Source: an uncultured Hyphomicrobiales bacterium (GTDB taxonomy: Bacteria; Pseudomonadota; Alphaproteobacteria; Rhizobiales; Beijerinckiaceae). Taken from it: 64,000 nt of DNA. The DNA lies in the NCBI GenBank assembly GCA_903825465.1, contig CAIKAR010000065.1, positions 1 to 64,000 on the forward strand. The letters are read 5' to 3'. How positions within the stretch are numbered: the first letter of the stretch is position 1; each line of letters starts with the position of its first letter. Below the pieces are notes generated by a model. That model did not search any database. It saw only the letters and a list, made by a program, of their open reading frames with translations, and was not told the DNA's origin. Positions 1 through 9,154 of this stretch are shown in pieces. Made by a program: the position numbers and the translations under genes.

Positions 1-73
1 AGGTCTTTCGTAGTTGATCATTCAGAGCGCGCACGCGGCTTGTTCTGGCGGCGTCGTCGGTGGTGACTGTCAT
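1..73 (-). CDS. Partial CDS (5' end only), DUF3768-like protein
   Basis: Reverse strand ATG at 73 preceded by GGGAGAG; reads MTVTTDDAARTSRVRALNDQLRKT to the window edge; the (T)xRVRALNDxLR N-terminus resembles DUF3768 proteins. Confidence 0.5.
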   Translation of the reverse strand, partial: MTVTTDDAARTSRVRALNDQLRKT

Positions 74-120
74 GAAAATCTCTCCCGTTCGTTTGGGGGC
101 GGTGGCCAAAGGCCGGCGCT

Positions 121-150
121 GGAATCGAAAGGGGCGGCTCGCGCCGCCCC
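121..150 (-). terminator. Rho-independent terminator downstream of the 171-866 gene
   Basis: On the minus strand GGGGCGGC-GCGA-GCCGCCCC (8-bp perfect stem, 131-150) followed by TTTCGATT. Confidence 0.7.
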
Positions 151-170
151 AGGGGTCATGTCGAATTCGC

Positions 171-866
171 CTAAAGCTCTTTCGCGTAGTCGCTGTGGAA
201 GGGCGCGACGTACCGCCTCGGCAGCGTCACAATGGGTTCCGACGCCGGGCATCCGTGCCACCGCAGCTTGACGTCATCGTCCTTCACGCTGACGATTTTG
301 GCCTCCCACCAGCCCGCGTAGTCGCCCTTGGCCCCGTAGGCGACCGCCAGCACGATCTGGCCGACCTTAAGCGTGGTCCAGGGCTCGTCGGGGTCGGCTG
401 GCTTAGGGGCGGCCGATTTGGCGATTTCCTGCCCCGTTGGCGGCATCACCCCCACCGGCTCCACCGAGGGCGCCAGTGAACCCGCTGGGGCCGTTGGCGA
501 GGCCTCGGGGCCCCCTATGGCCACTGGCGAGGCCCCGGGGGCCGCTGGCGCGGCCAACGCCGCCTTGGGACACTGCACCCCGCCGAGCTTTTCGAGCTGG
601 TCGATGACGGCGGGGGTCGCCGGCGGCAGGCTGAACTGGCCTTTGGCGTTCATGACGCCTTCGGGCAGGGTTTCGGCGGCCTTGCGGTGGTCGTCCGTCG
701 CGACCGCCACCCATTTGAGCCCAAACGTTCCAGCGGCCTGCTTGGCGGCCTCGACCGCGGCGGGACCAAACCACCCGGCGCGTTCGGTGGCTCCCCCGGG
801 CAAGCGCCCGAACACGATGAGGGCGCGGGGTTTCGGCGGCGGCGACGAGGATTGCGGTTTTGACAT
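171..866 (-). CDS. Hypothetical protein with Ala/Pro-rich linker and Tudor/Agenet-like C-terminal segment
   Basis: ORF starting MSKPQSSSPPPKPRALIVFGRLPGG; C-terminus VGQIVLAVAYGAKGDYAGWWEAKIVSVKDDDVKLRWHGCPASEPIVTLPRRYVAPFH. Confidence 0.7.
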   Translation of the reverse strand: MSKPQSSSPPPKPRALIVFGRLPGGATERAGWFGPAAVEAAKQAAGTFGLKWVAVATDDHRKAAETLPEGVMNAKGQFSLPPATPAVIDQLEKLGGVQCPKAALAAPAAPGASPVAIGGPEASPTAPAGSLAPSVEPVGVMPPTGQEIAKSAAPKPADPDEPWTTLKVGQIVLAVAYGAKGDYAGWWEAKIVSVKDDDVKLRWHGCPASEPIVTLPRRYVAPFHSDYAKEL

Positions 867-1307
867 GAGGTTGACCTCCAGGTGAAAGATCCCGGCGGTC
901 GCGAAGATTTTGATCTGGCGGGGCTCGAAAAGCGCCCGAATTCGGGGCGCGCGAGGAGGTCGAGGGGGCCGCCGTCGCATATCGCTAAGCTATGCCGGGG
1001 CTGGCTGCTTCAGCCCCAACAACCTACAATAGGTCTATATTCCTGTCAAATTTGGCTTCAATAGCCTATTTTTCCTCTCAAAAGCGCCTCGCTCCGCCAA
1101 TCCGATTCAAATACGCGCCGGCAACGCGCTGCTCCACGCGCGGCTGGCCGGATGCCGAAATTCAATGAATTTGGCGAAAAGTCCATTGATTGCGAAGTCC
1201 GCAGGGCAGCCCCAGCGCGCGAGGCTTATTTGCTTCCCATATGCTTCCCAAACACGAAAGCTGGGAAGCAGAGGTTGAAAAAAATGGGACTAAGTCATTG
1301 ATTTTGT

Positions 1308-1383
1308 TGGTGAGCGCGCCGGGATTCGAACCCGGGACCCTCTGATTAAAAGTCAGATGCTCTACCGGCTGAGCTACGCGCTC
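1308..1383 (-). tRNA. tRNA-Lys (anticodon TTT), CCA encoded
   Basis: Reverse complement GAGCGCGTAGCTCAGCCGGTAGAGCATCTGACTTTTAATCAGAGGGTCCCGGGTTCGAATCCCGGCGCGCTCACCA; 7-bp acceptor stem, canonical GGTTCGAATCC T-arm, CTTTTAA anticodon loop. Confidence 0.97.
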
Positions 1384-1424
1384 CCTTTCGGGTGGCGTTT
1401 CCGTACCCGCAGGGGGGCTCCCGG

Positions 1425-2879
1425 TCAACACAAAACGCCGAATTTTCCCCGCGCCTGGTTTCTCGCCCCATAGGCTTGCGCCATTTCGCCGATATCGGCG
1501 AGCTTCGCCTCGAAGGCGCTCCAGTCGTCCCGCGCCGCGATCGGCGCCCAGATAGCCTCGACCTCCTCGATCAGCATCGAACAGGGCTTTTCACGCTGGA
1601 AATAGGCGTGGCCGAGATTGGCGGCGGGGTCGGGCGCGCGCCGGCCGAAGGCGTCCCGCGCGGCGGCGAATTCGGGCGCGCGGTAAAACGCCGCCGATGG
1701 TCCCGCCATCGCCCGCGCCTCGCTCGCCAGCCCGCCGCGCCAGTCGAAAAAGAACTGTTCGTAGGGCGCTTTGGTCGCGCCGAGAAATTCAAGAACCGCC
1801 TTGGCAAGCAGCGCGTCGGCTTTCTGGTCGGCTCCCGCGAGCCCCAGCCGACGCAACAGGGCGAGCGCGAATTCGCGCTGCAACACTGGTTCATAAGCGT
1901 CGAGCGCCGCCTCCAGCCCCGCCTTCGGCGCGATCGCCATCAGGCATTCGGCGAGCCGCGTCAGGTTCCAGGCCAGCGCGCCCGGCTGCCGCCCGAACGC
2001 GTAAAGCCCGTGCTCGTCGAAATAGGCGGCGGTGAACGCGGGATCGTAATGGGGCGCGAAACGCCACGGGCCGTAGTCGAAGCTCTCGCCGGTTATGTTG
2101 ATGTTGTCGCTGTTCAACACGCCATGGACGAAGCCCGCCGCCATCCATTGCGCGGCGAGCCGCGCGACGCGGCGGCAGACCTCGGCCAGAAACTCTTCCG
2201 CGCGCTTCTCGGCCGGCGCCGCGGCGATCTCGGGCATGTAATGCGCCACGCAATGGTCCAGCAGGCGCGCCATCGACGCCTTGTCGTCGAAGAACGCCAG
2301 CCGCTGAAACGTGCCAATCCGGATATGCGAATGCGACAGGCGCACCAGCACGGAAGAACGCGTCGGCGAGGGCTCGTCGCCGCGGACCAGATCTTCGCCG
2401 GTTTCGATCAGGCTCAGGCTTTTCGATGTGTAAACGCCGAGCGCTTCGAGCGTCTCGGTGGCGAGCACCTCGCGCACGCCGCCCTTGAGCGTCAGCCTGC
2501 CGTCGCCGCGCCGCGACCATGGCGTTTGCCCGCTGCCCTTGGTGCCGAGATCGAGCAGCCTGCCGTCCTCGGCGTCGCGCAGTTGCGCGAAAAGAAAGCC
2601 GCGGCCGTCGCCGAGATCCTGATTGTAGTGGCGAAACTGGTGGCCGTGGTAACGCAGCGCCAGCGGCATGCGCAGATTGCCGGGCAGGGGCTCGAAGCCG
2701 CCGAAATGGCGCGTCCATTCGTCCGGCGTGAGCGTGTCGAGGCCGACGCGCGCGGCCCAGCGTTGATCGCGGTGGCGCAATACGCGTTGCGGAAAATCAG
2801 CAGCGGCGGCGATGTCGAAGAATTCGTCGCCGAGATCGGCGTGGATTTTCTCCGGGCGATAAAGCGGCGAAACGGGCAT
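1425..2879 (-). CDS. selO: Protein adenylyltransferase SelO (YdiU/UPF0061)
   Basis: 484 aa; HGHQFRHYNQDLGDGRG, LDLGTKGSGQTPWSRRGDGRLTLKGGVREVLATETLEALGV, GFVHGVLNSDNINITGESFDYGPW. Confidence 0.95.
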   Translation of the reverse strand: MPVSPLYRPEKIHADLGDEFFDIAAAADFPQRVLRHRDQRWAARVGLDTLTPDEWTRHFGGFEPLPGNLRMPLALRYHGHQFRHYNQDLGDGRGFLFAQLRDAEDGRLLDLGTKGSGQTPWSRRGDGRLTLKGGVREVLATETLEALGVYTSKSLSLIETGEDLVRGDEPSPTRSSVLVRLSHSHIRIGTFQRLAFFDDKASMARLLDHCVAHYMPEIAAAPAEKRAEEFLAEVCRRVARLAAQWMAAGFVHGVLNSDNINITGESFDYGPWRFAPHYDPAFTAAYFDEHGLYAFGRQPGALAWNLTRLAECLMAIAPKAGLEAALDAYEPVLQREFALALLRRLGLAGADQKADALLAKAVLEFLGATKAPYEQFFFDWRGGLASEARAMAGPSAAFYRAPEFAAARDAFGRRAPDPAANLGHAYFQREKPCSMLIEEVEAIWAPIAARDDWSAFEAKLADIGEMAQAYGARNQARGKFGVLC

Positions 2880-2935
2880 GGTCGGGGTTTAACGCGGTTT
2901 CGCGGCGGTTGGAACCCGGCTGTTTTCAAACTTCG

Positions 2936-3955
2936 TCACTTCAACGTGACGCCCGAGGTCTTCACCAGGTCCGCCGCCTGTTGGTCGTCGGTCTTCAGGA
3001 AAGCGGCGAATTCCGCCGGCGTGTTGGTCACCGCGGTCATGCCCGACGCCGTGATGTATTTCGCCTGAAAGGCCTTGTCGGCGACGGTTTCGCGCAACGC
3101 GGCGCTGACCTTCTCGATGATGTCCTTTGGCGTGCCCGCCGGCGCGAACATGCCGAACCAGACCGTGAAGCCAATCGGCGGCAGGCCCAGTTCGGGAATC
3201 GAGGGCAGATCGGGCAGCACGGCAAGGCGCTTGTCGCCGACGACGAAAAGCGCCTTCGCCTCGCCGTTGCGAATGCGGTCGATGATCATCGGAATGGCGA
3301 CCGGCATCATCACCTGGATTTCGCCGCCGTCGAAGGCGATCAGCGCCGGCGCGAAGCCGGTGAAGGGGACATGCGTCATCCGCGCGCCGGTCTTTTTGTT
3401 CAGCCATTCCGCCATCAGATGCGTCTCGCCGCCGACGCCGAACGAGCCGTAGTTCGCCTTGGCCGGATTTTTCTTCGACCAGTCGATGAATTCGGCGAAC
3501 GTCTTTCCCGGCACGTCGTTGCGCGTCATGAACACCGCCACCGCCGAGGCGATGTTGGTGATCGGCGCGAGGTCGGCGGGCGTGTAGCGGAGGTCGTCGT
3601 AGAGATGCGGATTGACCGACAGCGTCGTCGAGGCGAGCATGCAGAGCGTGTAGCCGTCGGGCTCGGAAGCCTTGCACGCCTGCGCGCCGATGCTGGTGTT
3701 GGCGCCGGGCCTCGATTCGACAACGACGACTTGCCCGAGCTTTTCGCGGAAACCCTCGCCAAGCGCGCGGGCCAGCGCATCGGTGGGGCCGCCCGCCGGG
3801 TAGGGCACGATCAGCTTGACGGGGCGGTTGGGGTAGGGCTGCGCCAGCGAGCCGCCGAGGCCGGCGGTCAGCAGCGCGGCGGCGGCGCAAAAGCGCAGAC
3901 AGCTCGTCCGGAAAAAGGTCGGCCCGAAAAAGGTGATCTCGGCTGGCGTCGACAT
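2936..3955 (-). CDS. Tripartite tricarboxylate transporter (TctC/Bug) family substrate-binding protein
   Basis: QPYPNRPVKLIVPYPAGGPTDALARALGEGFREKLGQVVVVESRPGANTSIGAQACKASEPDGYTL. Confidence 0.93.
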   Translation of the reverse strand: MSTPAEITFFGPTFFRTSCLRFCAAAALLTAGLGGSLAQPYPNRPVKLIVPYPAGGPTDALARALGEGFREKLGQVVVVESRPGANTSIGAQACKASEPDGYTLCMLASTTLSVNPHLYDDLRYTPADLAPITNIASAVAVFMTRNDVPGKTFAEFIDWSKKNPAKANYGSFGVGGETHLMAEWLNKKTGARMTHVPFTGFAPALIAFDGGEIQVMMPVAIPMIIDRIRNGEAKALFVVGDKRLAVLPDLPSIPELGLPPIGFTVWFGMFAPAGTPKDIIEKVSAALRETVADKAFQAKYITASGMTAVTNTPAEFAAFLKTDDQQAADLVKTSGVTLK

Positions 3956-4042
3956 GCGGCCTCCCCCTATGTTGTTGCGGCGAGAGTGGCGGCAATCGCG
4001 GCGGCGCGCAAGTCGCAAGAGGTTGGACATTCGCGGGCCACG

Positions 4043-4588
4043 CTACGGTGGCGAGCCGTCTCCGTCGCCGAGCGCGCGGCGCATGTAGACAACATCGAGC
4101 CACCGGTCCAGCTTGAAGCCAAGCGACTTGACGAGGCCCTCGTGTTGAAAGCCGAATTTGCGGTGCAGCGCGATCGAGCTGGCGTTGCCGCTGTCGCCGA
4201 TGACCGCCATCATTTGCCGCCAGGGGCCGCCTTCGCATCTGGCGATCAGCGCGCCCAGCAAGGCCGCGCCGACGCCGCCGCCAAGCCGGTCGGCGGCGAC
4301 GTAAATGGAATTTTCGATCGTGTATCGGAACGCCGAACGCGCGTGAAACGGGCCGCAATAGGCGTATCCCGCGACCACGCCGTCCACCTCCGCGACGAGC
4401 CACGGCAGGCCGCTGTTCAAAACCGCGGCGCGGCGCGCCAGCATCTCGTCGAGATCGGGCGGCGTTTCCTCGAACGTCGCGACGCCGCGCAGCACATGGT
4501 GGGCGTAGAGGCGTTGCACCGCCGCCATGTCGCCTTCACGCGCGTCGCGCACAGGGACGGCGTTGGCGCGCGCTTTGATCGGTGTCAT
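4043..4588 (-). CDS. GNAT N-acetyltransferase, phosphinothricin acetyltransferase-like
   Basis: VRDAREGDMAAVQRLYAHHVLRGVATFEETPP ... YAYCGPFHARSAFRYTIENSIYVAADRLGGGVGAALLGALIARCE. Confidence 0.92.
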   Translation of the reverse strand: MTPIKARANAVPVRDAREGDMAAVQRLYAHHVLRGVATFEETPPDLDEMLARRAAVLNSGLPWLVAEVDGVVAGYAYCGPFHARSAFRYTIENSIYVAADRLGGGVGAALLGALIARCEGGPWRQMMAVIGDSGNASSIALHRKFGFQHEGLVKSLGFKLDRWLDVVYMRRALGDGDGSPP

Positions 4589-4703
4589 CGACGGTCTCCC
4601 GCGGGGGAAAAAGCTTGAGCCCGCGGCTCGGGCCGGAGTAAGGTTTAGCCACGAATTCGGGGCGCGCAATCGTCCTGCCGGCGCCACGCAAGGGACAACG
4701 CCC

Positions 4704-5660
4704 ATGAACGACGCGACCACAACCCTCGCCCACGCGGGCAACCTCGACGCGCTGCGCGCCGCCCTCGATCCCCTCGATTTCATGGCCGGCTGGAACAAGC
4801 ACGAGCCCAGCCTGTGGAAGGAGCCGCGCACCGCCTACACGCCCATGCACTGGAAATACGCCGACGCCAAGGTCGGGCTCGATGTCGCGGGCAAGCTCAT
4901 CAACGCCGAGCAGGCCGAACGCCGCAACCTGTTCATGGTCAACCCCGTGCCGGGCAACCACTACGACACGCTGAAAACCCTCGTCAGCGCCTATCAGATG
5001 ATCCTGCCCGGCGAGAAGGCGCGCACGCACAGGCATTCGCCCAACGCGCTGCGGCTGATGCTCGATTGCGACGAGGCCTGCTACACTGTGGTCGACGGCG
5101 TGCGCATCGACATGCTGCCGGGGGATGTGCTGCTGACGCCGGGCAATTGCTGGCACGGCCACGGCAACGAGGGAAAAAGGCCGGGCTACTGGATCGACTT
5201 TCTCGATGTGCCGCTGGTGCATCTAATGGAGCCGATGTTCCTCGACTTCTGGGACGGGCTGCAACCGGTCGACAAAACCTCGCGCGACAACGACTTCGTG
5301 TTCCCGATCAAGCAAAGCCTGGAGTGGCTGGCCGCGGCCGCGCCCGACGAACACGGGCGGACGCGCGTTCAACTCGGCGGGAAAGACATGCCGACCATGG
5401 GTCTGTGGATGAACAAGCTCGCCGCCGGCGGCTGGAGCAAGGCGTTGCGATCGACGGAAAACCAGGTGTTCGCGGTGGTGTCCGGCGCCGGCGAAAGCAA
5501 GGTCGGCGACAAGCTTTTCCACTGGACGAAGGGCGATGTCTTCGTCGCGCCGACGTGGAGCGCGGTGTCGCATCGCGCGGCGACCGAGGCTATCCTGTTC
5601 AGCGTGTCGGACGATGTCACGCAGACGAAGCTGGGGTTTCACCGGATCGAGGCGGCGTAG
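4704..5660 (+). CDS. Cupin-domain protein, gentisate 1,2-dioxygenase-like
   Basis: YQMILPGEKARTHRHSPNALRLMLD ... GDVLLTPGNCWHGHGNEG; bicupin architecture. Confidence 0.8.
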   Translation: MNDATTTLAHAGNLDALRAALDPLDFMAGWNKHEPSLWKEPRTAYTPMHWKYADAKVGLDVAGKLINAEQAERRNLFMVNPVPGNHYDTLKTLVSAYQMILPGEKARTHRHSPNALRLMLDCDEACYTVVDGVRIDMLPGDVLLTPGNCWHGHGNEGKRPGYWIDFLDVPLVHLMEPMFLDFWDGLQPVDKTSRDNDFVFPIKQSLEWLAAAAPDEHGRTRVQLGGKDMPTMGLWMNKLAAGGWSKALRSTENQVFAVVSGAGESKVGDKLFHWTKGDVFVAPTWSAVSHRAATEAILFSVSDDVTQTKLGFHRIEAA

Positions 5661-6614
5661 TGAAGGCCTATCTGCTCAAGGCGCACCGCTGGACGGCGCT
5701 GCTGTTCGCGTTGCCGCTGCTGGTCGTCGTCGTCACCGGCTTCATCCTGTCCTTCGAGCCGATCCTCGAAACGGCGTCGGTGAAGCCGGGCTCGGTGAGC
5801 GCGGACCAGTTGACCGCGCTCGTCGCCAAATACGATCCCGCCGGCAAGGCGCGCGGTTTGATCATCGATCCCCGCCTCCACATCCTGACCCTTCAGGGCG
5901 TCGGCGCGGACGGTTCCACCGATGTCGATTTGAGCAGTGGCGCCGAGGCCGGAGCCCACGGCGCGCTCCGCGATTTCTTCCTCGCCAACCGGCGGTTGCA
6001 TCGCAGCCTCGTGTTCCAGATGAACTGGCTTGTCGTCGCGTCGAGCTACGCCATGTTGGCGCTTGCCGCGCTGGGCCTTTGCATGGGGTTCTCGCGCCTG
6101 CGCGCTTCGCTGGCGGGGTGGCACAAGGGCGTGGCCTGGGCGCTGCTGCCGCTGGTGGCGCTGAGCCCCCCTGACCGGCATCATACTCGCGAGCGGCGAG
6201 GGCGGGCCCCGCGCTCCCGGCGGACGCGGTGGTCCGGAGCGCGCGCCGCTTGTCGAGGCGACGAAGATGCTGGCCTCGCAGGTCGATCCCGGCGCCATCC
6301 TCTCGATCGGCAACCGCGGCGGCCGCATGGTGGCGCGGGTTGTCCGGAACGGCGAAACCTACGCCTACGCCGTGACGAAGGACGGTGTCGTTGAGCAGCC
6401 GCGCAACTGGTCGCGCTCGTTGCACACGGGTTCGGGCGTCTGGACCGGCCTTCTCAATGTTCTGGCCTCTGGCGCGATCCTGACCTTGCTGATCACCGGC
6501 GTCGCCATCTGGACCCGGCGCGCGCTGCGGACGCGCGCCAATCGCCTTGCGCGCGGGCAGGTTGCCGCCGCGGCGTCGGAGGTCGTAAGCTCAATAACTA
6601 GGCGTTCCGCCTGA
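5660..6614 (+). pseudogene. PepSY-associated TM helix family protein, interrupted by a +1 frameshift
   Basis: GTG start overlaps the upstream stop (VKAYLLKAHRWTALLFALPLLVVVVTGFILSFEPI); frame changes at a C6 run (about 6166-6171), after which the reading continues as LTGIILASGEGGPRAPGG...MLASQVDPGAILSIGNRGGRMVARV...WTGLLNVLASGAILTLLITGVAIW. Confidence 0.8.
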
Positions 6615-6740
6615 ATGGCGGGCGCGGTTGGCGCTATTTTTCGCTATTCGCCCGCTTGTTCGCCAGTCCCGGCTGGCGCCGGCTTTGCTTCGTGTTGACG
6701 TGGAGTTTCGATTTTACGGGACTGGTCTCGGGAGCCCAAC

Positions 6741-8174
6741 GTGCCGCAAGCGCAGTACTTCGATGAAATGGGCGCGCGGGACACGCCGCGCGCCGTCTAC
6801 GCCCAGGTGGCGCGCTGGTTGGCGGAGGCGCCCGCGCAACTGCTGGAATCACGGCGCTTGCAGGCGGAACTGATGTTTCGCCGCATGGGCATCACCTTCG
6901 CCGTCTATGGCGACAACGAGGCGACAGAGCGCCTGATCCCCTTCGACATCGTGCCGCGCGTGATCGGACGCTCGGAGTGGAACGCGCTGGAAAAGGGCCT
7001 CGTGCAGCGCGTCAAGGCGCTCAACATGTTTTTGGCCGACGTCTACGGCAAGGGCGATATTTTGCGCGCCGGCGTGGTGCCCTCGGAGCTTGTCTACCGC
7101 AACGCCGCGTTCAGGCCCGAAATGGTCGGCGTGCCCGTGCCCCACGGCGTCTATGTGCAGATCGCCGGCATCGACATCGTGCGCGTCGACGAGCGCGATT
7201 TCTATGTGCTTGAGGACAACGCGCGCACGCCATCCGGCGTTTCCTACATGCTGGAAAACCGCGAGGCGATGATGCGGCTTCTGCCCGACCTGTTCGCCGA
7301 GCACCGCGTGTCGCCGGTGGAGGCCTATCCCAACGAGTTGCGGGCCTGTCTCAAATCGCTGGCGCCGCGCGGGGCGGGCGCCGACTCCGTGATTGTCGTG
7401 CTGACTCCCGGCCAGTTCAACTCGGCCTATTACGAGCATTCGTTTTTGGCCGACAAGCTGGGCGTGGAACTCGTCGAGGGGCGCGACCTCTTCGTGCGCG
7501 ACGAGGAAGTCTATATGCGCACCACGCAGGGTCCGAAGCGCGTCGACGTCATCTACCGCCGGGTCGACGACGATTTCCTTGATCCACTGGCCTTCCGTCC
7601 GGATTCGGAGCTTGGCGTCCCGGGCCTCATGGCGGCCTATCAGGCCGGCAATGTGACGCTCGCCAACGCGGTCGGCACCGGCGTCGCCGACGACAAGGCG
7701 ATCTACACCTACATGCCCGAGATCATCCGCTTCTACCTCGGCGAGGACGCCCTGTTGAAAAACGTGCCGACGTGGCGCTGCCGCGAGCCCGACTCGCTGA
7801 AATACGTGCTGGAACATCTCGGCGAGCTCGTGGTGAAGGAGGTCAACGGCTCCGGCGGCTACGGCATGCTGGTGGGCCCGCACGCCGCCAAGGACGAGAT
7901 CGCGGCCTTCGCCCGCAAGCTGGAACACGACCCCGACAACTTTATCGCGCAGCCGACGCTGGCGCTTTCGACGTGTCCCACATCGACGCCCGAGGGCCTG
8001 GCCTCCCGCCATGTCGATCTCCGGCCCTTCGTGTTGACCGGCGCCGATGGCTCGCGCGTCGTGCCTGGCGGGCTGACCCGCGTCGCGTTGAAGGAGGGAT
8101 CGCTGGTGGTCAACTCAAGCCAGGGCGGCGGCACGAAGGACACCTGGGTGGTCGACGATCCGGTGGCAGTGTAG
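6741..8174 (+). CDS. Circularly permuted type 2 ATP-grasp protein
   Basis: GTG start; ITFAVYGDNEATERLIPFDIVPRVI, YVQIAGIDIVRVDERDFYVLEDNARTPSGVSYMLENR, VVKEVNGSGGYGMLVGPHA, QPTLALSTCPT. Confidence 0.93.
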   Translation: MPQAQYFDEMGARDTPRAVYAQVARWLAEAPAQLLESRRLQAELMFRRMGITFAVYGDNEATERLIPFDIVPRVIGRSEWNALEKGLVQRVKALNMFLADVYGKGDILRAGVVPSELVYRNAAFRPEMVGVPVPHGVYVQIAGIDIVRVDERDFYVLEDNARTPSGVSYMLENREAMMRLLPDLFAEHRVSPVEAYPNELRACLKSLAPRGAGADSVIVVLTPGQFNSAYYEHSFLADKLGVELVEGRDLFVRDEEVYMRTTQGPKRVDVIYRRVDDDFLDPLAFRPDSELGVPGLMAAYQAGNVTLANAVGTGVADDKAIYTYMPEIIRFYLGEDALLKNVPTWRCREPDSLKYVLEHLGELVVKEVNGSGGYGMLVGPHAAKDEIAAFARKLEHDPDNFIAQPTLALSTCPTSTPEGLASRHVDLRPFVLTGADGSRVVPGGLTRVALKEGSLVVNSSQGGGTKDTWVVDDPVAV

Positions 8175-8178
8175 CGCC

Positions 8179-9132
8179 ATGCTCGCCCGCACCGCCGACA
8201 ACCTCTACTGGCTCGCCCGCTACATGGAGCGCGCGGACTACGTCGCCCGCATCGTCAACACGACAAGGCGGCTCGCCGCCCTGCCGGCCGCGCGCGGCCC
8301 CGACCGCGAGGAATGGCGCAGCGCGCTGTCGTCGACAGGCGCGCTCGAAGCCTATACGGAAGCGCGCGGCGCGGTCACGCCGGCGGGCGCGATCGATTTC
8401 CTCGTGTTCGATCCCGCCAATCCCTCGTCGATCGTCAACTGCGTCGACGCCGGCCGCGCCAACGCGCGCGCCGTGCGCACGGCTCTGACGGCGGAAACCT
8501 GGGACACCATCAACTCGGGCTGGCTCGAACTCAACCGGCTGCGCGGCGCGCGCGTGGACCGGACGGACTCGGAGGCGCTGGGGCAAATCCTCGACCTCGC
8601 CGTGAAACTATCGCTCGATGTCGACGGGTGCAGCTACCGGACGATGCTGCGCAACGACGCCTACTGGTTCGGCAGGCTCGGGCTTTATATCGAGCGCGCC
8701 GACAACACGGCGCGGCTGCTCGACGTCAAATACAACATCCTGCTGCCGGAGACCGAGGTCGTCGGCGGCACCCTCGATTATTTCCAGTGGACGGCGATCC
8801 TGCGCGCCGTTTCGGCGCTGACCGCCTACAACTGGGTCTACCACGACAGCGTCAAACCGTGGCTTATCGCCGACCTGCTGGTGTTGCGACCGGAGATGCC
8901 GCGCTCGCTGATCTCCTGCTACGACAACATCCAGCGCTTCCTGGACGCCATCGCTCGCGCCTACGGCCGCCGGGGCGCCTCGCAGCGCATCGCCCGCCAT
9001 GTGTTGACCCGGCTCGAAAACACCTCCATCAACGAGGTGTTTTCAGGGGGGCTGCACGAGTTCATCACCGCCTTCGTCGAGGACAACGACCGTCTCGGCG
9101 CGGAAATCGCCGAACAATATCTCATTCACTGA
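8179..9132 (+). CDS. Alpha-E domain-containing protein
   Basis: MLARTADNLYWLARYMERADYVARIVN ... SYRTMLRNDAYWFGRLGLYIERADNTARLLDVKYNILL. Confidence 0.93.
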   Translation: MLARTADNLYWLARYMERADYVARIVNTTRRLAALPAARGPDREEWRSALSSTGALEAYTEARGAVTPAGAIDFLVFDPANPSSIVNCVDAGRANARAVRTALTAETWDTINSGWLELNRLRGARVDRTDSEALGQILDLAVKLSLDVDGCSYRTMLRNDAYWFGRLGLYIERADNTARLLDVKYNILLPETEVVGGTLDYFQWTAILRAVSALTAYNWVYHDSVKPWLIADLLVLRPEMPRSLISCYDNIQRFLDAIARAYGRRGASQRIARHVLTRLENTSINEVFSGGLHEFITAFVEDNDRLGAEIAEQYLIH

Positions 9133-9154
9133 CAATTTCTTTCACTGAGCGGCG

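Noticed and set aside
1392-3068. 558-aa plus-strand ORF
   Set aside because: Antisense to selO and overlapping the tRNA-Lys edge; no recognisable motifs.
2909-4618. 569-aa plus-strand and 2889-4403 504-aa minus-strand ORFs
   Set aside because: Alternative frames over the Bug-family and GNAT genes; Arg-rich artefacts.
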